Assembly: GCA_944385775.1 (NCBI GenBank)
Contig: CALWYM010000094.1
Span: forward strand, 1-50,789
Length of the DNA stretch: 50,789 bases
Origin: an uncultured Oscillospiraceae bacterium
GTDB taxonomy: Bacteria; Bacillota; Clostridia; Oscillospirales; Oscillospiraceae
Reading direction: 5' to 3'
The stretch's first letter is position 1, and each line of letters starts with the position of its first letter. Below, piece by piece: positions 41,231 through 49,253 of the stretch. The position numbers and the translations under genes are program-made. Under the pieces are notes generated by a model. It saw only the letters and a program-made list of their open reading frames with translations, did not search any database and was not told where the DNA came from.

Positions 41231-42314
41231 CCTTAAACAACTCCTTAAGCTCCTTTTCCTTTATCTTTGAGCCGATTACGCAAACCCTGCCAGTAACATC
41301 AGCAGGTCCTCTCCTTACATCTACCTCGCCGGGAGTATAGTCAAAATGTATCCACTCCCCGTCATCAGAGGCCGGTACTATTCCCTTTGAACGAAGCACC
41401 ATTCCGTAAACCTCCTCATTCTCAAGGGAAGAAAGAATGTCCTTTATCTCCTCCTCGGAGTATTTTCTGCCGCCCTCAGCTCCCCAGCTTTCAAAAATCT
41501 CGTCGGCATCGTGATCTCCGTCATGATGGTGATGGTGGTGATGATGGTGGTGCTCATGGTCATGGTCATGCTCGTGGTCATGGTCATCCTCGTGCTCATG
41601 CTCATGCTCATGCTCATGCTCATGCTCGTGCTCATGCTCGTGCTCATGCTCATGCTCGTGCTCATCCTCGTCCTCAAATACCATGTTCCTGATAAGTTCC
41701 TCAATAGAGGCTTTAAGGGAGCTTCTGCCCTCCACTGCCTCAAGTATAGTCTTACCGGAAAGCTCATCCCATGGTGTAGTAATTATAACAGCCTGAGGAT
41801 TTTTCTCTCTTATAAGCTCCACAGTCTCATTAAGCTTCCCCTCGCTGATAGCGCCTGTTCTGGAAAGGATAATGCAGGCAGCGTGTTCCACCTGGTTATT
41901 AAAGAACTCTCCGAAGTTCTTCATATACATTTTTGCCTTTGAGGCGTCTACGACTGTGGTAAAGCCGTTAAGCTTGACGTCATCGCTTTCCACGCCCTGA
42001 ACAGCCTTAATTACATCAGAGAGCTTTCCGACGCCTGAGGGTTCAATAAGTATTCTGTCCGGGTGAAAGCGGTCTATAACCTGAAGCAGCGCGTCGTGGA
42101 AATCGCCTACCAGCGAGCAGCATATGCAGCCGGAGCTCATTTCCGTTATCTCAATGCCTGCGTCCTTGAGGAATCCGCCGTCAACGGCAATCTCTCCGAA
42201 CTCATTTTCAATGAGCACAAGCTTTTCACCGTTGTAGCCGTCGCCTATCAGCTTCTTGATAAGCGTTGTTTTCCCTGCTCCTAAAAAGCCTGAGAAAATA
42301 TCAATTTTTGTCAT
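41223..42314 (-). CDS. G3E (COG0523/CobW-type) GTPase metallochaperone with a long His array
   Basis: A 363-residue protein. Walker A is FLGAGKTTLIKKL (10-22). The family metal motif is GCICCS (63-68). ENEFGE and EPSGVGK are switch-like elements, and ILSRTGA replaces the classical NKxD, as in YciC/ZagA-type members. Residues about 217-269 form an array of about 28 His alternating with Glu/Asp and ending in ten consecutive His. A CobW_C-like domain follows (about 275-360). It likely binds and delivers Zn(II) in the cytosol. It is first in a two-gene operon with the GTPase-DUF1980 fusion and has a clear promoter. Confidence 0.9.
   Translation of the reverse strand: MTKIDIFSGFLGAGKTTLIKKLIGDGYNGEKLVLIENEFGEIAVDGGFLKDAGIEITEMSSGCICCSLVGDFHDALLQVIDRFHPDRILIEPSGVGKLSDVIKAVQGVESDDVKLNGFTTVVDASKAKMYMKNFGEFFNNQVEHAACIILSRTGAISEGKLNETVELIREKNPQAVIITTPWDELSGKTILEAVEGRSSLKASIEELIRNMVFEDEDEHEHEHEHEHEHEHEHEHEHEHEHEDDHDHEHDHDHEHHHHHHHHHHDGDHDADEIFESWGAEGGRKYSEEEIKDILSSLENEEVYGMVLRSKGIVPASDDGEWIHFDYTPGEVDVRRGPADVTGRVCVIGSKIKEKELKELFKVG
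41523..41672 (-). repeat. In-frame hexamer repeat (GAGCAT / His-Glu coding) inside the GTPase gene
   Basis: Tandem copies of CATGCT/CGTGCT (read on the plus strand) from about 41590 to 41665, flanked by trinucleotide-like ATGGTG runs, encode the His/Glu/Asp array. The repeat is in frame and of variable codon choice (CAT/CAC), so it is protein-selected but prone to slippage. Confidence 0.85.
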
Positions 42315-42377
42315 TTATATCGAATCTCCTTTAGATATGGTTTCCAATAATGGTTAAATGCCTTTAAACCGGATAAT

Positions 42378-42406
42378 ATTATATACCTGCTTTTCAAAAA
42401 ATGCAA
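42378..42406 (-). promoter_or_regulatory. Promoter of the G3E GTPase operon
   Basis: Minus strand TTGCAT (42401-42406), 17 nt, TATAAT (42378-42383). Just downstream, GGTTTAAAGGCATTTAACC is an imperfect inverted repeat that could be an operator; it does not match the Bacillus Zur box. Confidence 0.65.
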
Positions 42407-42450
42407 CTTTATAAAAATACGGGAAAAGTAATCTCCGGGAAATTTATCTT

Positions 42451-42478
42451 CACATTACAGTTCAGAGCGCATAGACTA
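42451..42478 (+). promoter_or_regulatory. Sporulation-type (sigma-K/sigma-E-like) promoter
   Basis: CACA, 15 nt, CATAGACTA fits sigma-K (mACm-N16-CATAnnnTA) closely. The same -10 (CATAGACT) also fits sigma-E CATAcAnT with TCACATT as a -35 at 13 nt. No sigma-A-like pair is visible for the gene starting at 42537. Confidence 0.4.
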
Positions 42479-42536
42479 TTAATGAAGCCGGAAATCAGCA
42501 TAGAGATATGATAACCCAATTTAAGGAGGAATAAAA

Positions 42537-43361
42537 GTGCCAGAAAGAGTATCACCCGGTCCGGTAGGCTCAAACGCCTGCGTTAAGGAGGCAGTTTGCA
42601 TACATACAGAAAAAATCTTCGACTCCTGCAAGGACAAAGACTGTCTGGAAGATCTTCGAGTTTTCCTCACATCAAGCTCTCAAACGGCTGTGGACAGCGC
42701 GCTGAGCATCAGGGCCAGGTCTGCCGACCTGCTTTACGTTGCCACCCAGGTAGAGCCGGTAAAATTTAACCGCGGCTTTTACACTGTGGATATGCGTTTC
42801 TTCTACAGGATAAGAGGCGAAGTCAGCACCCTTTCAAACCCGTCTGTACCCATATCGGGTCTGGCAGTATTTGATAAGCGGGTAATGCTGTACGGAAGTG
42901 AGGGTAACGCCAAGGTATTCCGCTCAGGAGGCGGTCTTGCTTCCCTTACAAGCGCAACATTAGCCAGCGCCAACCTTCCCACCGCAATAGTGGAAGCTGT
43001 CGACCCCATTATCCTGGACATTAAGATAGCAGAGCCCTGCTCCGCTCCATGCTGTGAGTGTGACGTCGCTGAAGTGCCGGAATCAATTTCCGCGCTGTTT
43101 GATTCGCCCCTTGCCATGGATCTTTCATCCCGGAGAGTATATGTAACCCTGGGACAGTTCTCCATTGTAAGGCTGGAGCGCGACTGCCAGCTTCTTATTC
43201 CGGTCTACGACTACTGCGTGCCGGATAAGGAATGTGTCGGCGCATCAAGCGATGACCCATGCACCCTTTTCTCAAGGATAGATTTTCCCGTGGAGGAATT
43301 TTTCCCACCGGACTCTGTTTCAGCCCTGGACGGCTACAGAGAGACCGTTGGAAACAGCTGA
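42537..43361 (+). CDS. Conserved clostridial Cys-containing protein, possible spore-associated protein
   Basis: A 274-residue protein of unknown function resembling uncharacterised proteins I recall from Clostridia. The N-terminal third has Cys-bearing motifs (SNACVKEAVCIHTEKIFDSC, then KDKDCLEDLRVFL). The centre is beta-rich (VEPVKFNRGFYTVDMRFFYRI) and resembles a structural or assembly domain. Two further Cys clusters occur (PCSAPCCECD and DYCVPDKEC). There is no signal peptide or TM segment. It starts with GTG at 42537 after AAGGAGG. The upstream element looks like a mother-cell sporulation promoter, so a coat or exosporium role is possible (inference). It is monocistronic. Confidence 0.8.
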   Translation: MPERVSPGPVGSNACVKEAVCIHTEKIFDSCKDKDCLEDLRVFLTSSSQTAVDSALSIRARSADLLYVATQVEPVKFNRGFYTVDMRFFYRIRGEVSTLSNPSVPISGLAVFDKRVMLYGSEGNAKVFRSGGGLASLTSATLASANLPTAIVEAVDPIILDIKIAEPCSAPCCECDVAEVPESISALFDSPLAMDLSSRRVYVTLGQFSIVRLERDCQLLIPVYDYCVPDKECVGASSDDPCTLFSRIDFPVEEFFPPDSVSALDGYRETVGNS

Positions 43362-43378
43362 TTTCCACAAAGCAAATT

Positions 43379-43418
43379 CCCCGTATGAGACATTTTATCT
43401 CATACGGGGTCATTTTTT
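43379..43418. terminator. Terminator between convergent genes
   Basis: CCCCGTATGAGA pairs with TCTCATACGGGG around a 7-nt loop. T6 follows on the plus strand; the minus side has only a weak T run. Confidence 0.9.
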
Positions 43419-43419
43419 A

Positions 43420-44595
43420 TTACGAGAAGTTTACTTTTCCGCTGCTTTTTGAAATAATTCCAATATAGGTCTTTCCTCTTCCGAAGGAAACCTCACTTCC
43501 GTCCTCCATAGTGTAGACAAACTGGGAGCTTGCGCTGTCTCTGCTCCAGGTAATGGGCACGTACTTTCCGTCTCGGACAAAATATCCCTCACCGCTTCCG
43601 GTAAGCGTAATACTAAGCCGTCCTGCCGAATCCACCGTCTTAACAGATGTTTTTATGATAACTATATTCCTTACACTCACTGCGGAGCCGTCAGAGCTGT
43701 CCGTCATGGTACTTCCATACTGATTAAGGGTATAAAGCCCTGTCTCGGCATCATAGTACATGGCTGTATTTTTCCCAGAAGAGAAGGTGACCACAATATT
43801 TTCACCGGTCTCTCCGCTGCTCATCTTCTCATCTGTAAACACCATGTTGCAGGAATAATCCTCATCATGGGTTGTACGGAATTTATTTTTTGATACATAA
43901 TCTTCCACAAGAGATGTATCCAGCATAAGGCTGTGTTCAAGACCCATATTCTTCTCGCGCCACTTGTCCCTGTAAAACGTCTCTCCGGAACCGTTGACAC
44001 CGTCGATATGGGCAATGCCGCTGGATTTTATTCTGCCGTAGGCGTCATCGCTTCCTCCCGCATGAATATATATGGCGTCATGTCCCAGCGCCAGGTCAAC
44101 AAAATAAGGTCTCGCGCTTCGCACACTGCCAAGCACATCGGCGGCAGTCAAGTCCTGAAGCACCACCATAAACCTTGTAATTCCTCCCTCTGCCAGCGTT
44201 TCATATATAATATCGGCTTTTCCGATACCCTCCTGGGGAGTTGCCACCTTAAGGTTATTTAACATAACGGCATATGGCCTGTTACCTGAAATATCTTCTC
44301 TGACAGCAAGCCCTGTCAGAGGGTTTATCGGTCCGTTATAATCCTCGGGTTCCTGGTTAGTTTCAGTTTCCCCGTCCTTGTCAAGCTTTTTTCCGGACTG
44401 AGGCTCATATTCCTGATCCCTCACTGTCTTTACAATGGACAGCCCCTTACCCTCGCTTTTTACACCAATACCTGACAGTGTTTTTGTGAGGATAATTCCC
44501 GCCGTTATAGCTATAATAACCGCGGCTGCTATAACGGATATGAGAATGATTTTCTTTTTGCCTGTATCAGTTTTTTTTACGTGTTTTCCAGACAT
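43420..44595 (-). CDS. DUF3048 (YerB-like) extracytoplasmic protein
   Basis: A 391-residue protein. A basic N-terminus and one TM helix (about 15-37) anchor it with the rest outside. Unlike Bacillus YerB it has no lipobox Cys. After a charged linker (60-95), the DUF3048 N-domain begins at NPLTGLAVREDISGNRPYAVMLNN and includes VGSVRSARPYFVDLA in the form LGSVRSARPYF. The C-terminal domain (about 255-385) follows. The function is unknown; the family is common in sporulating Firmicutes and usually surface-exposed. SD AAGGAG is at 9 nt. It is divergently transcribed from the DUF4364 gene. Confidence 0.9.
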   Translation of the reverse strand: MSGKHVKKTDTGKKKIILISVIAAAVIIAITAGIILTKTLSGIGVKSEGKGLSIVKTVRDQEYEPQSGKKLDKDGETETNQEPEDYNGPINPLTGLAVREDISGNRPYAVMLNNLKVATPQEGIGKADIIYETLAEGGITRFMVVLQDLTAADVLGSVRSARPYFVDLALGHDAIYIHAGGSDDAYGRIKSSGIAHIDGVNGSGETFYRDKWREKNMGLEHSLMLDTSLVEDYVSKNKFRTTHDEDYSCNMVFTDEKMSSGETGENIVVTFSSGKNTAMYYDAETGLYTLNQYGSTMTDSSDGSAVSVRNIVIIKTSVKTVDSAGRLSITLTGSGEGYFVRDGKYVPITWSRDSASSQFVYTMEDGSEVSFGRGKTYIGIISKSSGKVNFS

Positions 44596-44630
44596 TGTAA
44601 CTCTCTCCTTAGAGTAATTTGCACCTGCTT

Positions 44631-44659
44631 ATTTTATATGTATTAATGAAATTTGTCAA
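44631..44659 (-). promoter_or_regulatory. Promoter of the DUF3048 gene
   Basis: Minus strand TTGACA (44654-44659), 17 nt, TAAAAT (44631-44636). Confidence 0.8.
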
Positions 44660-44705
44660 ACCAAATAGTACTTTGTCACTATTTTTTACTTTTTATCAGA
44701 AAAGC

Positions 44706-44734
44706 TTGTTAAAACAGCATTTTGGGATTATAAT
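44706..44734 (+). promoter_or_regulatory. Promoter of the DUF4364 gene
   Basis: TTGTTA (44706-44711), 17 nt, TATAAT (44729-44734). It is back to back with the DUF3048 promoter, the -35 boxes about 46 nt apart. Confidence 0.75.
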
Positions 44735-44767
44735 ATCATAAGAACTAAGGTGCGGAGGTAGTAACAA

Positions 44768-45298
44768 ATGGAGCAGCGTCTGGGATTTATCAGAGACAGC
44801 ATGGATTTAAAGGTCCTTATCTTATACATACTGAGAAAAATACCAAAGCCCATTAATTACGACGCTCTGCTTGACGTAACGCTTCACTGTGACCAGGGCA
44901 TAGGCTATTTTGAACTGTCTCAGTGCATTGCGGAGCTTGTCTCCACAGAACATATCGCCTTTTCCGACGGGCTTTACAGCATAACAGAAAAGGGAATCGC
45001 CAACGGTGAGGTTACTCAATCCGGGCTTCCATATTCAGTTCGGCTCCGTGCTGACAAGGCGGCGGAGGAGCTTTCCAAGTATATGGAAAGGGACTCCATG
45101 ATTGTTACCGAGCATGAACTTCGTCAAAACGGAGGCTTTACAGTAAAGCTATCCATGTCTGACGGCATTGGAAAGGTCATATCTATGGAGCTTTTGATTG
45201 GCGACGATAAGCAGGCTAAGCTTATGGAAAAAAACTTTCGCAAAAATGCCGAAGATGTTTACAGTAAGCTTGTGAATATACTTCTTGAAGAAGAATAA
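44768..45298 (+). CDS. DUF4364 family protein (winged-helix-like)
   Basis: A 176-residue cytosolic protein. The N-terminal half has the DUF4364 layout, beginning with RDSMDLKVLILYILRKI, then the helix-rich DALLDVTLHCDQGIGYFELSQ and a wing-like SDGLYSITEKG, resembling a PadR/winged-helix DNA-binding fold. The C-terminal half is beta-rich (VKLSMSDGIGKVISMELL). The likely role is transcriptional regulation, but this is unproven for the family. SD GGAGGT is 8 nt before ATG. It is divergent from the DUF3048 gene, a possible target. Confidence 0.88.
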   Translation: MEQRLGFIRDSMDLKVLILYILRKIPKPINYDALLDVTLHCDQGIGYFELSQCIAELVSTEHIAFSDGLYSITEKGIANGEVTQSGLPYSVRLRADKAAEELSKYMERDSMIVTEHELRQNGGFTVKLSMSDGIGKVISMELLIGDDKQAKLMEKNFRKNAEDVYSKLVNILLEEE

Positions 45299-45301
45299 AT
45301 A

Positions 45302-45331
45302 AACCCCCTGACGCAAATACGTCAGGGGGTT
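45302..45331. terminator. Terminator between the DUF4364 and M24 peptidase genes
   Basis: AACCCCCTGACG pairs perfectly with CGTCAGGGGGTT around a 6-nt loop between convergent genes. Flanking T-rich sequence follows on both sides. Confidence 0.88.
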
Positions 45332-45342
45332 CAGTTTATAAA

Positions 45343-46416
45343 TTACTCAATCACAGTCCACTTTTTATCTACCTTATTGAGAACCTCACAGCCGTCGGCA
45401 GTGACAAGCACAAGATCCTCGACTCTCACGCCGAACTCGCCTGTGAGATACACTCCCGGCTCAATGGAAAAACACATTCCCTCTTTAACCGGTACGTCAA
45501 ATGCACTGGAAACATCTCCGTACTCATGGACTCCCATACCGATAAAGTGACCAAGCCTGTGGGTAAAGTACTGTCCGTATCCAAAAGAGGAGATGTAATC
45601 TCTGGCAGCGGCGTCAATATCGCAGAGCTTAACGCCGGGCTTAATAATGCTCTCGGCTTTTTCATTTGCCTTACGGACAATATCGTGAATAGACGCATAC
45701 TTTTCATCGGCTCTCTTATAGAAGAAGGTCCTTGTCATATCGCTGCAATAGTCCTCCTTCTTTCCGCCGATGTCAACAACTATGCAGTCTCCCTCGGAAA
45801 TCACCGTATCGTCAGGCATATGGTGAGGATCTGCGGCATTGGCTCCGAAAGAAACTATTGGGCTGAAGGACACGCCCTGGCAGCCCTCCTCAATATAGCG
45901 TCTTTTTATAAAGTCTGCCACCTCTCTTTCGGTAACTCCCTCCCTTATAGCTTCCGGTACAGAGAGCATAACTTTATCGTTTATCTCTGAATTCATGCGC
46001 ATAAGCTGCCGCTCATTCTGGTCCTTAACGGCACGGACCCAGTCAACGCACTGGGAAGCCAGCGGCGTTTTCACCCCGGAAAGCTTCTCCTGAAGCGGGA
46101 TAAGAAATCTTGCGGTCATAACCTTGTCAATTCCCAAATCCCGGGTCGTATCAATAACTCCGCAAATAACCTCCGCTATGTTATCCGTATCAGTATGCCA
46201 TATAACCGGAATACCAGCGTCAGGCTCCGGGAAAAGCTTATTGGCAATAAATCTGTGGTCGCCGGAGGCTGTAATGTAAAGAGCGAACAGCCTCTCCCCA
46301 GAGTGCTGCATAACTCCGGTAAGGTAGTATATGCTTCCCGGATCGCAAACCAGCATCTGGGTAAGCCCTTCCTCCGCCATGGCCTTTATAACTCTCTCAA
46401 TCCTGTCTGTTTTCAT
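45343..46416 (-). CDS. M24-family aminopeptidase (Xaa-Pro aminopeptidase-like)
   Basis: About 357 residues: a creatinase-like N-domain (1-130) and the pita-bread metallopeptidase domain. The metal ligands are visible in order: Asp in VVDIGG, Asp in CSDMTRTF, His in HRLGHFIG, Glu in SIEPGVY and Glu in VRVEDLV; a catalytic His lies in ADPHHMP. It likely removes N-terminal residues before proline from cytosolic peptides. Tandem ATG codons occur at 46419 and 46416; the second has 7-nt spacing from AAGGAGG and is used. It follows folC by 32 bp, probably in one transcript. Confidence 0.93.
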   Translation of the reverse strand: MKTDRIERVIKAMAEEGLTQMLVCDPGSIYYLTGVMQHSGERLFALYITASGDHRFIANKLFPEPDAGIPVIWHTDTDNIAEVICGVIDTTRDLGIDKVMTARFLIPLQEKLSGVKTPLASQCVDWVRAVKDQNERQLMRMNSEINDKVMLSVPEAIREGVTEREVADFIKRRYIEEGCQGVSFSPIVSFGANAADPHHMPDDTVISEGDCIVVDIGGKKEDYCSDMTRTFFYKRADEKYASIHDIVRKANEKAESIIKPGVKLCDIDAAARDYISSFGYGQYFTHRLGHFIGMGVHEYGDVSSAFDVPVKEGMCFSIEPGVYLTGEFGVRVEDLVLVTADGCEVLNKVDKKWTVIE

Positions 46417-46448
46417 CATATGCCCTCCTTATCTCTTTATAAATAACT

Positions 46449-47732
46449 TTAAATATCACTTTCGGAAATCTCCTGCACCGCTTCTCTTACGCTCTGTGAC
46501 AGGTAAAGGGAACCAAGGGCACAGACGACGCCGTTATCCCCAGCAAGCTCTATTCCGCGTCGAACGCCGGCAGATACTGTTTCAGCGTCCTCCGCCTCTC
46601 CGCCCATACTCTCTATAAGCTCCTTCAGCGCCTTTGGCGTCATGGCTCTGGGATAGTCAATAGGTATGGTCACAAATCTTTTTGCCATGGGAATAAGCTG
46701 CCTCAGCACAGACTCCACGTCCTTATCTGCCATTATATCCATTACAAAAACGATTTTCTCCTGCCCGAAATATCTTTTAAGACTCTCCACAGCTCCGGAA
46801 ATCGCCGGTGGATTATGTGCTCCGTCAAGGATAAACACCGGTTTGTCCCTGAGTTTTTCAAACCGCCCCTTCCACTTCGTTTCCCGAAATCCATCGTAAA
46901 TATCCTCTTTCGTTATATTAAATCCACGCTCTGCGAGTTTACCGCACACAGCCGCCGCCAATGCGCAGTTATAGGGCTGGTACACTCCTGCAAGGGGTGT
47001 ATAAAGCCCTCTGTACTCCCCAAAGTCAAAAACCGCGCCGTCAATATCCATAGAGGTTATCTTTACATCATCACCTGATATTATCTGAAGCTCCGCTCCC
47101 ACAGCGCGGCAGCGATTTTCTATTTCCCTCGTAACTTCCTCGCCGCTGTTAAAACATACAGCGCTTGAGCCCCTCTTTATTATCCCCGATTTTGTTCTTG
47201 CGATCTCTCCCAAAGTGGAACCCAGCTGCTTTGTGTGGTCAAGTCCCACCGCGGTAATTACGGAAACCTCCGGCGGGTCAATAACGTTTGTATAATCCTT
47301 TTCCCCGCCCATTCCAACCTCAATAACCGCCACATCACAGCCGCATTTCGCAAAATACATAAAACCGAGTACCGTTACAATCTCAAACTCCTTCGGCTTT
47401 ATCCCCTGAGCCTCAATATAATCACAAAGCTCCGTAGTAAGCTCCGCAAGATCATCGTCCGGTATATCCTCGCCGTTAACACGTATCCGCTCATTAAACC
47501 TCGTAATATAGGGCGACGTAAACATACCCGTCCTGTACCCCGCCTTACGTAAAACAGACTCTATATACGCGCTGGTAGAACCCTTTCCGTTGGTGCCTGT
47601 AATATGTACCGCCTTAAAGCTCCTGTCCGGAGCGCCAAGGTCATCAAGCATTTTTCTTGTATCTGAAAGGGGTCTTTTGGGACCAAGCCATCTTGTGCTG
47701 TGGATAAAATCCAGCGCCTGCCGGTAATCCAT
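46449..47732 (-). CDS. folC: Bifunctional folylpolyglutamate/dihydrofolate synthase
   Basis: A 427-residue Mur-ligase-family enzyme. The P-loop is HITGTNGKGS (about 43-52), with TSPYITRFNERI binding the folate substrate, the EVGMGG segment, the conserved His in VGLDHTKQLG, the carbamylated-Lys region TKSGIIK, and LDGAHNP in the C-terminal domain. It adds glutamate to dihydropteroate or tetrahydrofolate with ATP. The usual Arg of the GGxxDATN segment is Glu here (GGEKDYTN). Upstream SD-like sequences occur at two spacings before ATG 47732. Confidence 0.94.
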   Translation of the reverse strand: MDYRQALDFIHSTRWLGPKRPLSDTRKMLDDLGAPDRSFKAVHITGTNGKGSTSAYIESVLRKAGYRTGMFTSPYITRFNERIRVNGEDIPDDDLAELTTELCDYIEAQGIKPKEFEIVTVLGFMYFAKCGCDVAVIEVGMGGEKDYTNVIDPPEVSVITAVGLDHTKQLGSTLGEIARTKSGIIKRGSSAVCFNSGEEVTREIENRCRAVGAELQIISGDDVKITSMDIDGAVFDFGEYRGLYTPLAGVYQPYNCALAAAVCGKLAERGFNITKEDIYDGFRETKWKGRFEKLRDKPVFILDGAHNPPAISGAVESLKRYFGQEKIVFVMDIMADKDVESVLRQLIPMAKRFVTIPIDYPRAMTPKALKELIESMGGEAEDAETVSAGVRRGIELAGDNGVVCALGSLYLSQSVREAVQEISESDI

Positions 47733-47810
47733 CTGCTCCTCAGCTCCTTTGTCTATGTTTATCAGATTATATCATTTTAGGCAGCCGCTGTCCAGTACGG
47801 TCCAAAAGCA

Positions 47811-47846
47811 AAAAGTCCCGAAGGACGGTCGTGTCCTTCGGGACTT
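47811..47846 (-). terminator. Terminator of the BAAT-like gene
   Basis: AAGTCCCGAAGGAC pairs with GTCCTTCGGGACTT around a 6-nt loop. On the minus strand TTTTTGCTTTTGG follows. Confidence 0.85.
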
Positions 47847-47851
47847 ATGTA

Positions 47852-48733
47852 TTATGCTTGTTTTTTATCACTACCCCATGTTTCGGTAAACCATTTCACA
47901 GCCTCCTCAAAGGCTTCCTCCTTAGCTGCCTCGCACTCCTCGGGATAGTCCTTTTCTATCTTGAAATACTTTTCGGCACCGGCGTCAATCGGTATAAGCA
48001 GATGGCTGCCGAAACGATAGTTGCAGTGCTTTGTGGGATAGGCAAAGTTGCACTTTTTCAGATACTCCATAAGACGAATACAGGCCTCCTTGCTGGGCCA
48101 GATACTGTCATAGTCCGCTGAAATAAACAGTATGGGTCCCTTTATCCTCTGGACCTGGATAAGCGCCTCTCCGTGAGGGAAATCCAGCGCCTCGTCATAC
48201 ATAAACCTTGTATCAAACTGATTCTCCTGAAGACAATGGTTAAGGAAAAACATAAAGCTCATTTTAAGAGGAACATAGGGCAGCGGCTTTCCCTTATAAC
48301 TCCAGCTTGAAACGCCCTGGAGCATACTGTGTGACGCGATTCCTTCAAAGATATGAGAGATGGGGGAAATGGCAACAACACAGGTAATGTCAGGAATAAA
48401 AGACGCCGCAACAAGGGCATACTCAGCGCTCTTTCCGACGCCACAAATGCCGACCCGCTTATACCCCAGTTTTTTAAGATAGTCAACAGCGTACTGGACA
48501 GTTTCCACAGGAATCTCCCTTACAGCCTTGGGAAGTCCCTTTTCACCGCAATAGGCAATAGAAAGCGCATCCACGCCGCTGCGTCCGAAAGCGACAGCAA
48601 ACCTGCGACTCATTTCATAGTCACCATCACTGCCTACCATGACTATAACAGCCTTATCTAGCTCACGGTCATCAACCTGATACAAATCTCCGAAAACTTT
48701 TGTCTTTTCAAAATCAGCGTGAATTATTTTCAT
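47852..48733 (-). CDS. BAAT/acyl-CoA thioester hydrolase-like alpha/beta hydrolase lacking the nucleophile
   Basis: A 293-residue protein resembling the C-terminal catalytic domain of bile acid-CoA:amino acid N-acyltransferase and acyl-CoA thioesterases: IAYCGEKGLPKAVREIPVE, then the nucleophile elbow, the acid region FISADYDSIWPS (Asp209) and the His in FGSHLLIP (His244). The elbow reads GICGVGKSAEY where the family has G-(I/V)-S-K-G-(A/G)-E; the Ser position is Gly100, and a Ser occurs two residues later (Ser102). It may be inactive, use Ser102, or have another role. There is no signal peptide. A promoter is proposed at 48850-48877. Confidence 0.85.
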   Translation of the reverse strand: MKIIHADFEKTKVFGDLYQVDDRELDKAVIVMVGSDGDYEMSRRFAVAFGRSGVDALSIAYCGEKGLPKAVREIPVETVQYAVDYLKKLGYKRVGICGVGKSAEYALVAASFIPDITCVVAISPISHIFEGIASHSMLQGVSSWSYKGKPLPYVPLKMSFMFFLNHCLQENQFDTRFMYDEALDFPHGEALIQVQRIKGPILFISADYDSIWPSKEACIRLMEYLKKCNFAYPTKHCNYRFGSHLLIPIDAGAEKYFKIEKDYPEECEAAKEEAFEEAVKWFTETWGSDKKQA

Positions 48734-48849
48734 TCTAGAACCCCCCTAATATTATCTGCCATAGCATGATATAAATATTTTTTGAAAATCAATTTAATTA
48801 CAGGTAATTTTCTCAAGCCCTGACCTACAATCCTACACATCTACAATAT

Positions 48850-48877
48850 AGAATACCACATTTTTACGCAATTTCAA
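48850..48877 (-). promoter_or_regulatory. Candidate promoter of the BAAT-like gene
   Basis: Minus strand TTGAAA (48872-48877), 16 nt, TATTCT (48850-48855) with a TGG extended -10. It implies a leader of about 110 nt. Confidence 0.45.
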
Positions 48878-49205
48878 TAGGCTTTTTCCATTTTGACCAA
48901 CTTTCTTTTTCCCATTTTATACGTTAAACCATCAAATTTCGTATAATTGAAACTGCGCCTGACAGGTCATTCATAAATTCAAGACATATCAATATCGCAC
49001 TATTGAACTAAATTATTAAATTGTACTATTCTTTTCTTTAAAAAAACATTTAATTTGATTTATTATAATACATTTTTTTAATTTACACAAGCAGTGATTT
49101 TGCATAAATATTTTTTTATAATTTCAGATTTCTTATTTATTTATACTGTAACGTTTCACAAATATATATTGGTACAGTTACTTTTTTATCCAATTTATAT
49201 AGCAG
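48878..49205. other. A/T-rich intergenic stretch without a recognised gene
   Basis: About 330 bp of very A/T-rich sequence with promoter-like hexamers on the plus strand (TTGACC at 48893-48898 followed 17-18 nt later by a TTTATAC box) but no convincing reading frame, RBS or terminator that would define a transcript. Confidence 0.5.
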
Positions 49206-49210
49206 AGAAA

Positions 49211-49237
49211 TCCCGGCAGCATAAAATACTGCCGGGA
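49211..49237 (-). terminator. Hairpin after the SCIFF maturase gene
   Basis: TCCCGGCAG pairs with CTGCCGGGA around a 9-nt loop, 17 nt after the maturase stop. The U tract is short on the minus strand (ATTTCTC). Confidence 0.7.
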
Positions 49238-49253
49238 TATTTTCCCTATCTGA

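Noticed and set aside
41523..41672. CRISPR-like or non-coding tandem repeat
   Set aside because: The repeat unit is 6 nt with no spacers and stays in frame within a metallochaperone, so it is a coding low-complexity tract.
41387..41942. Ala/His- and Met/Leu/Val-repeat plus-strand frames
   Set aside because: They are frame shadows of the His-array hexamer repeat in the G3E GTPase gene.
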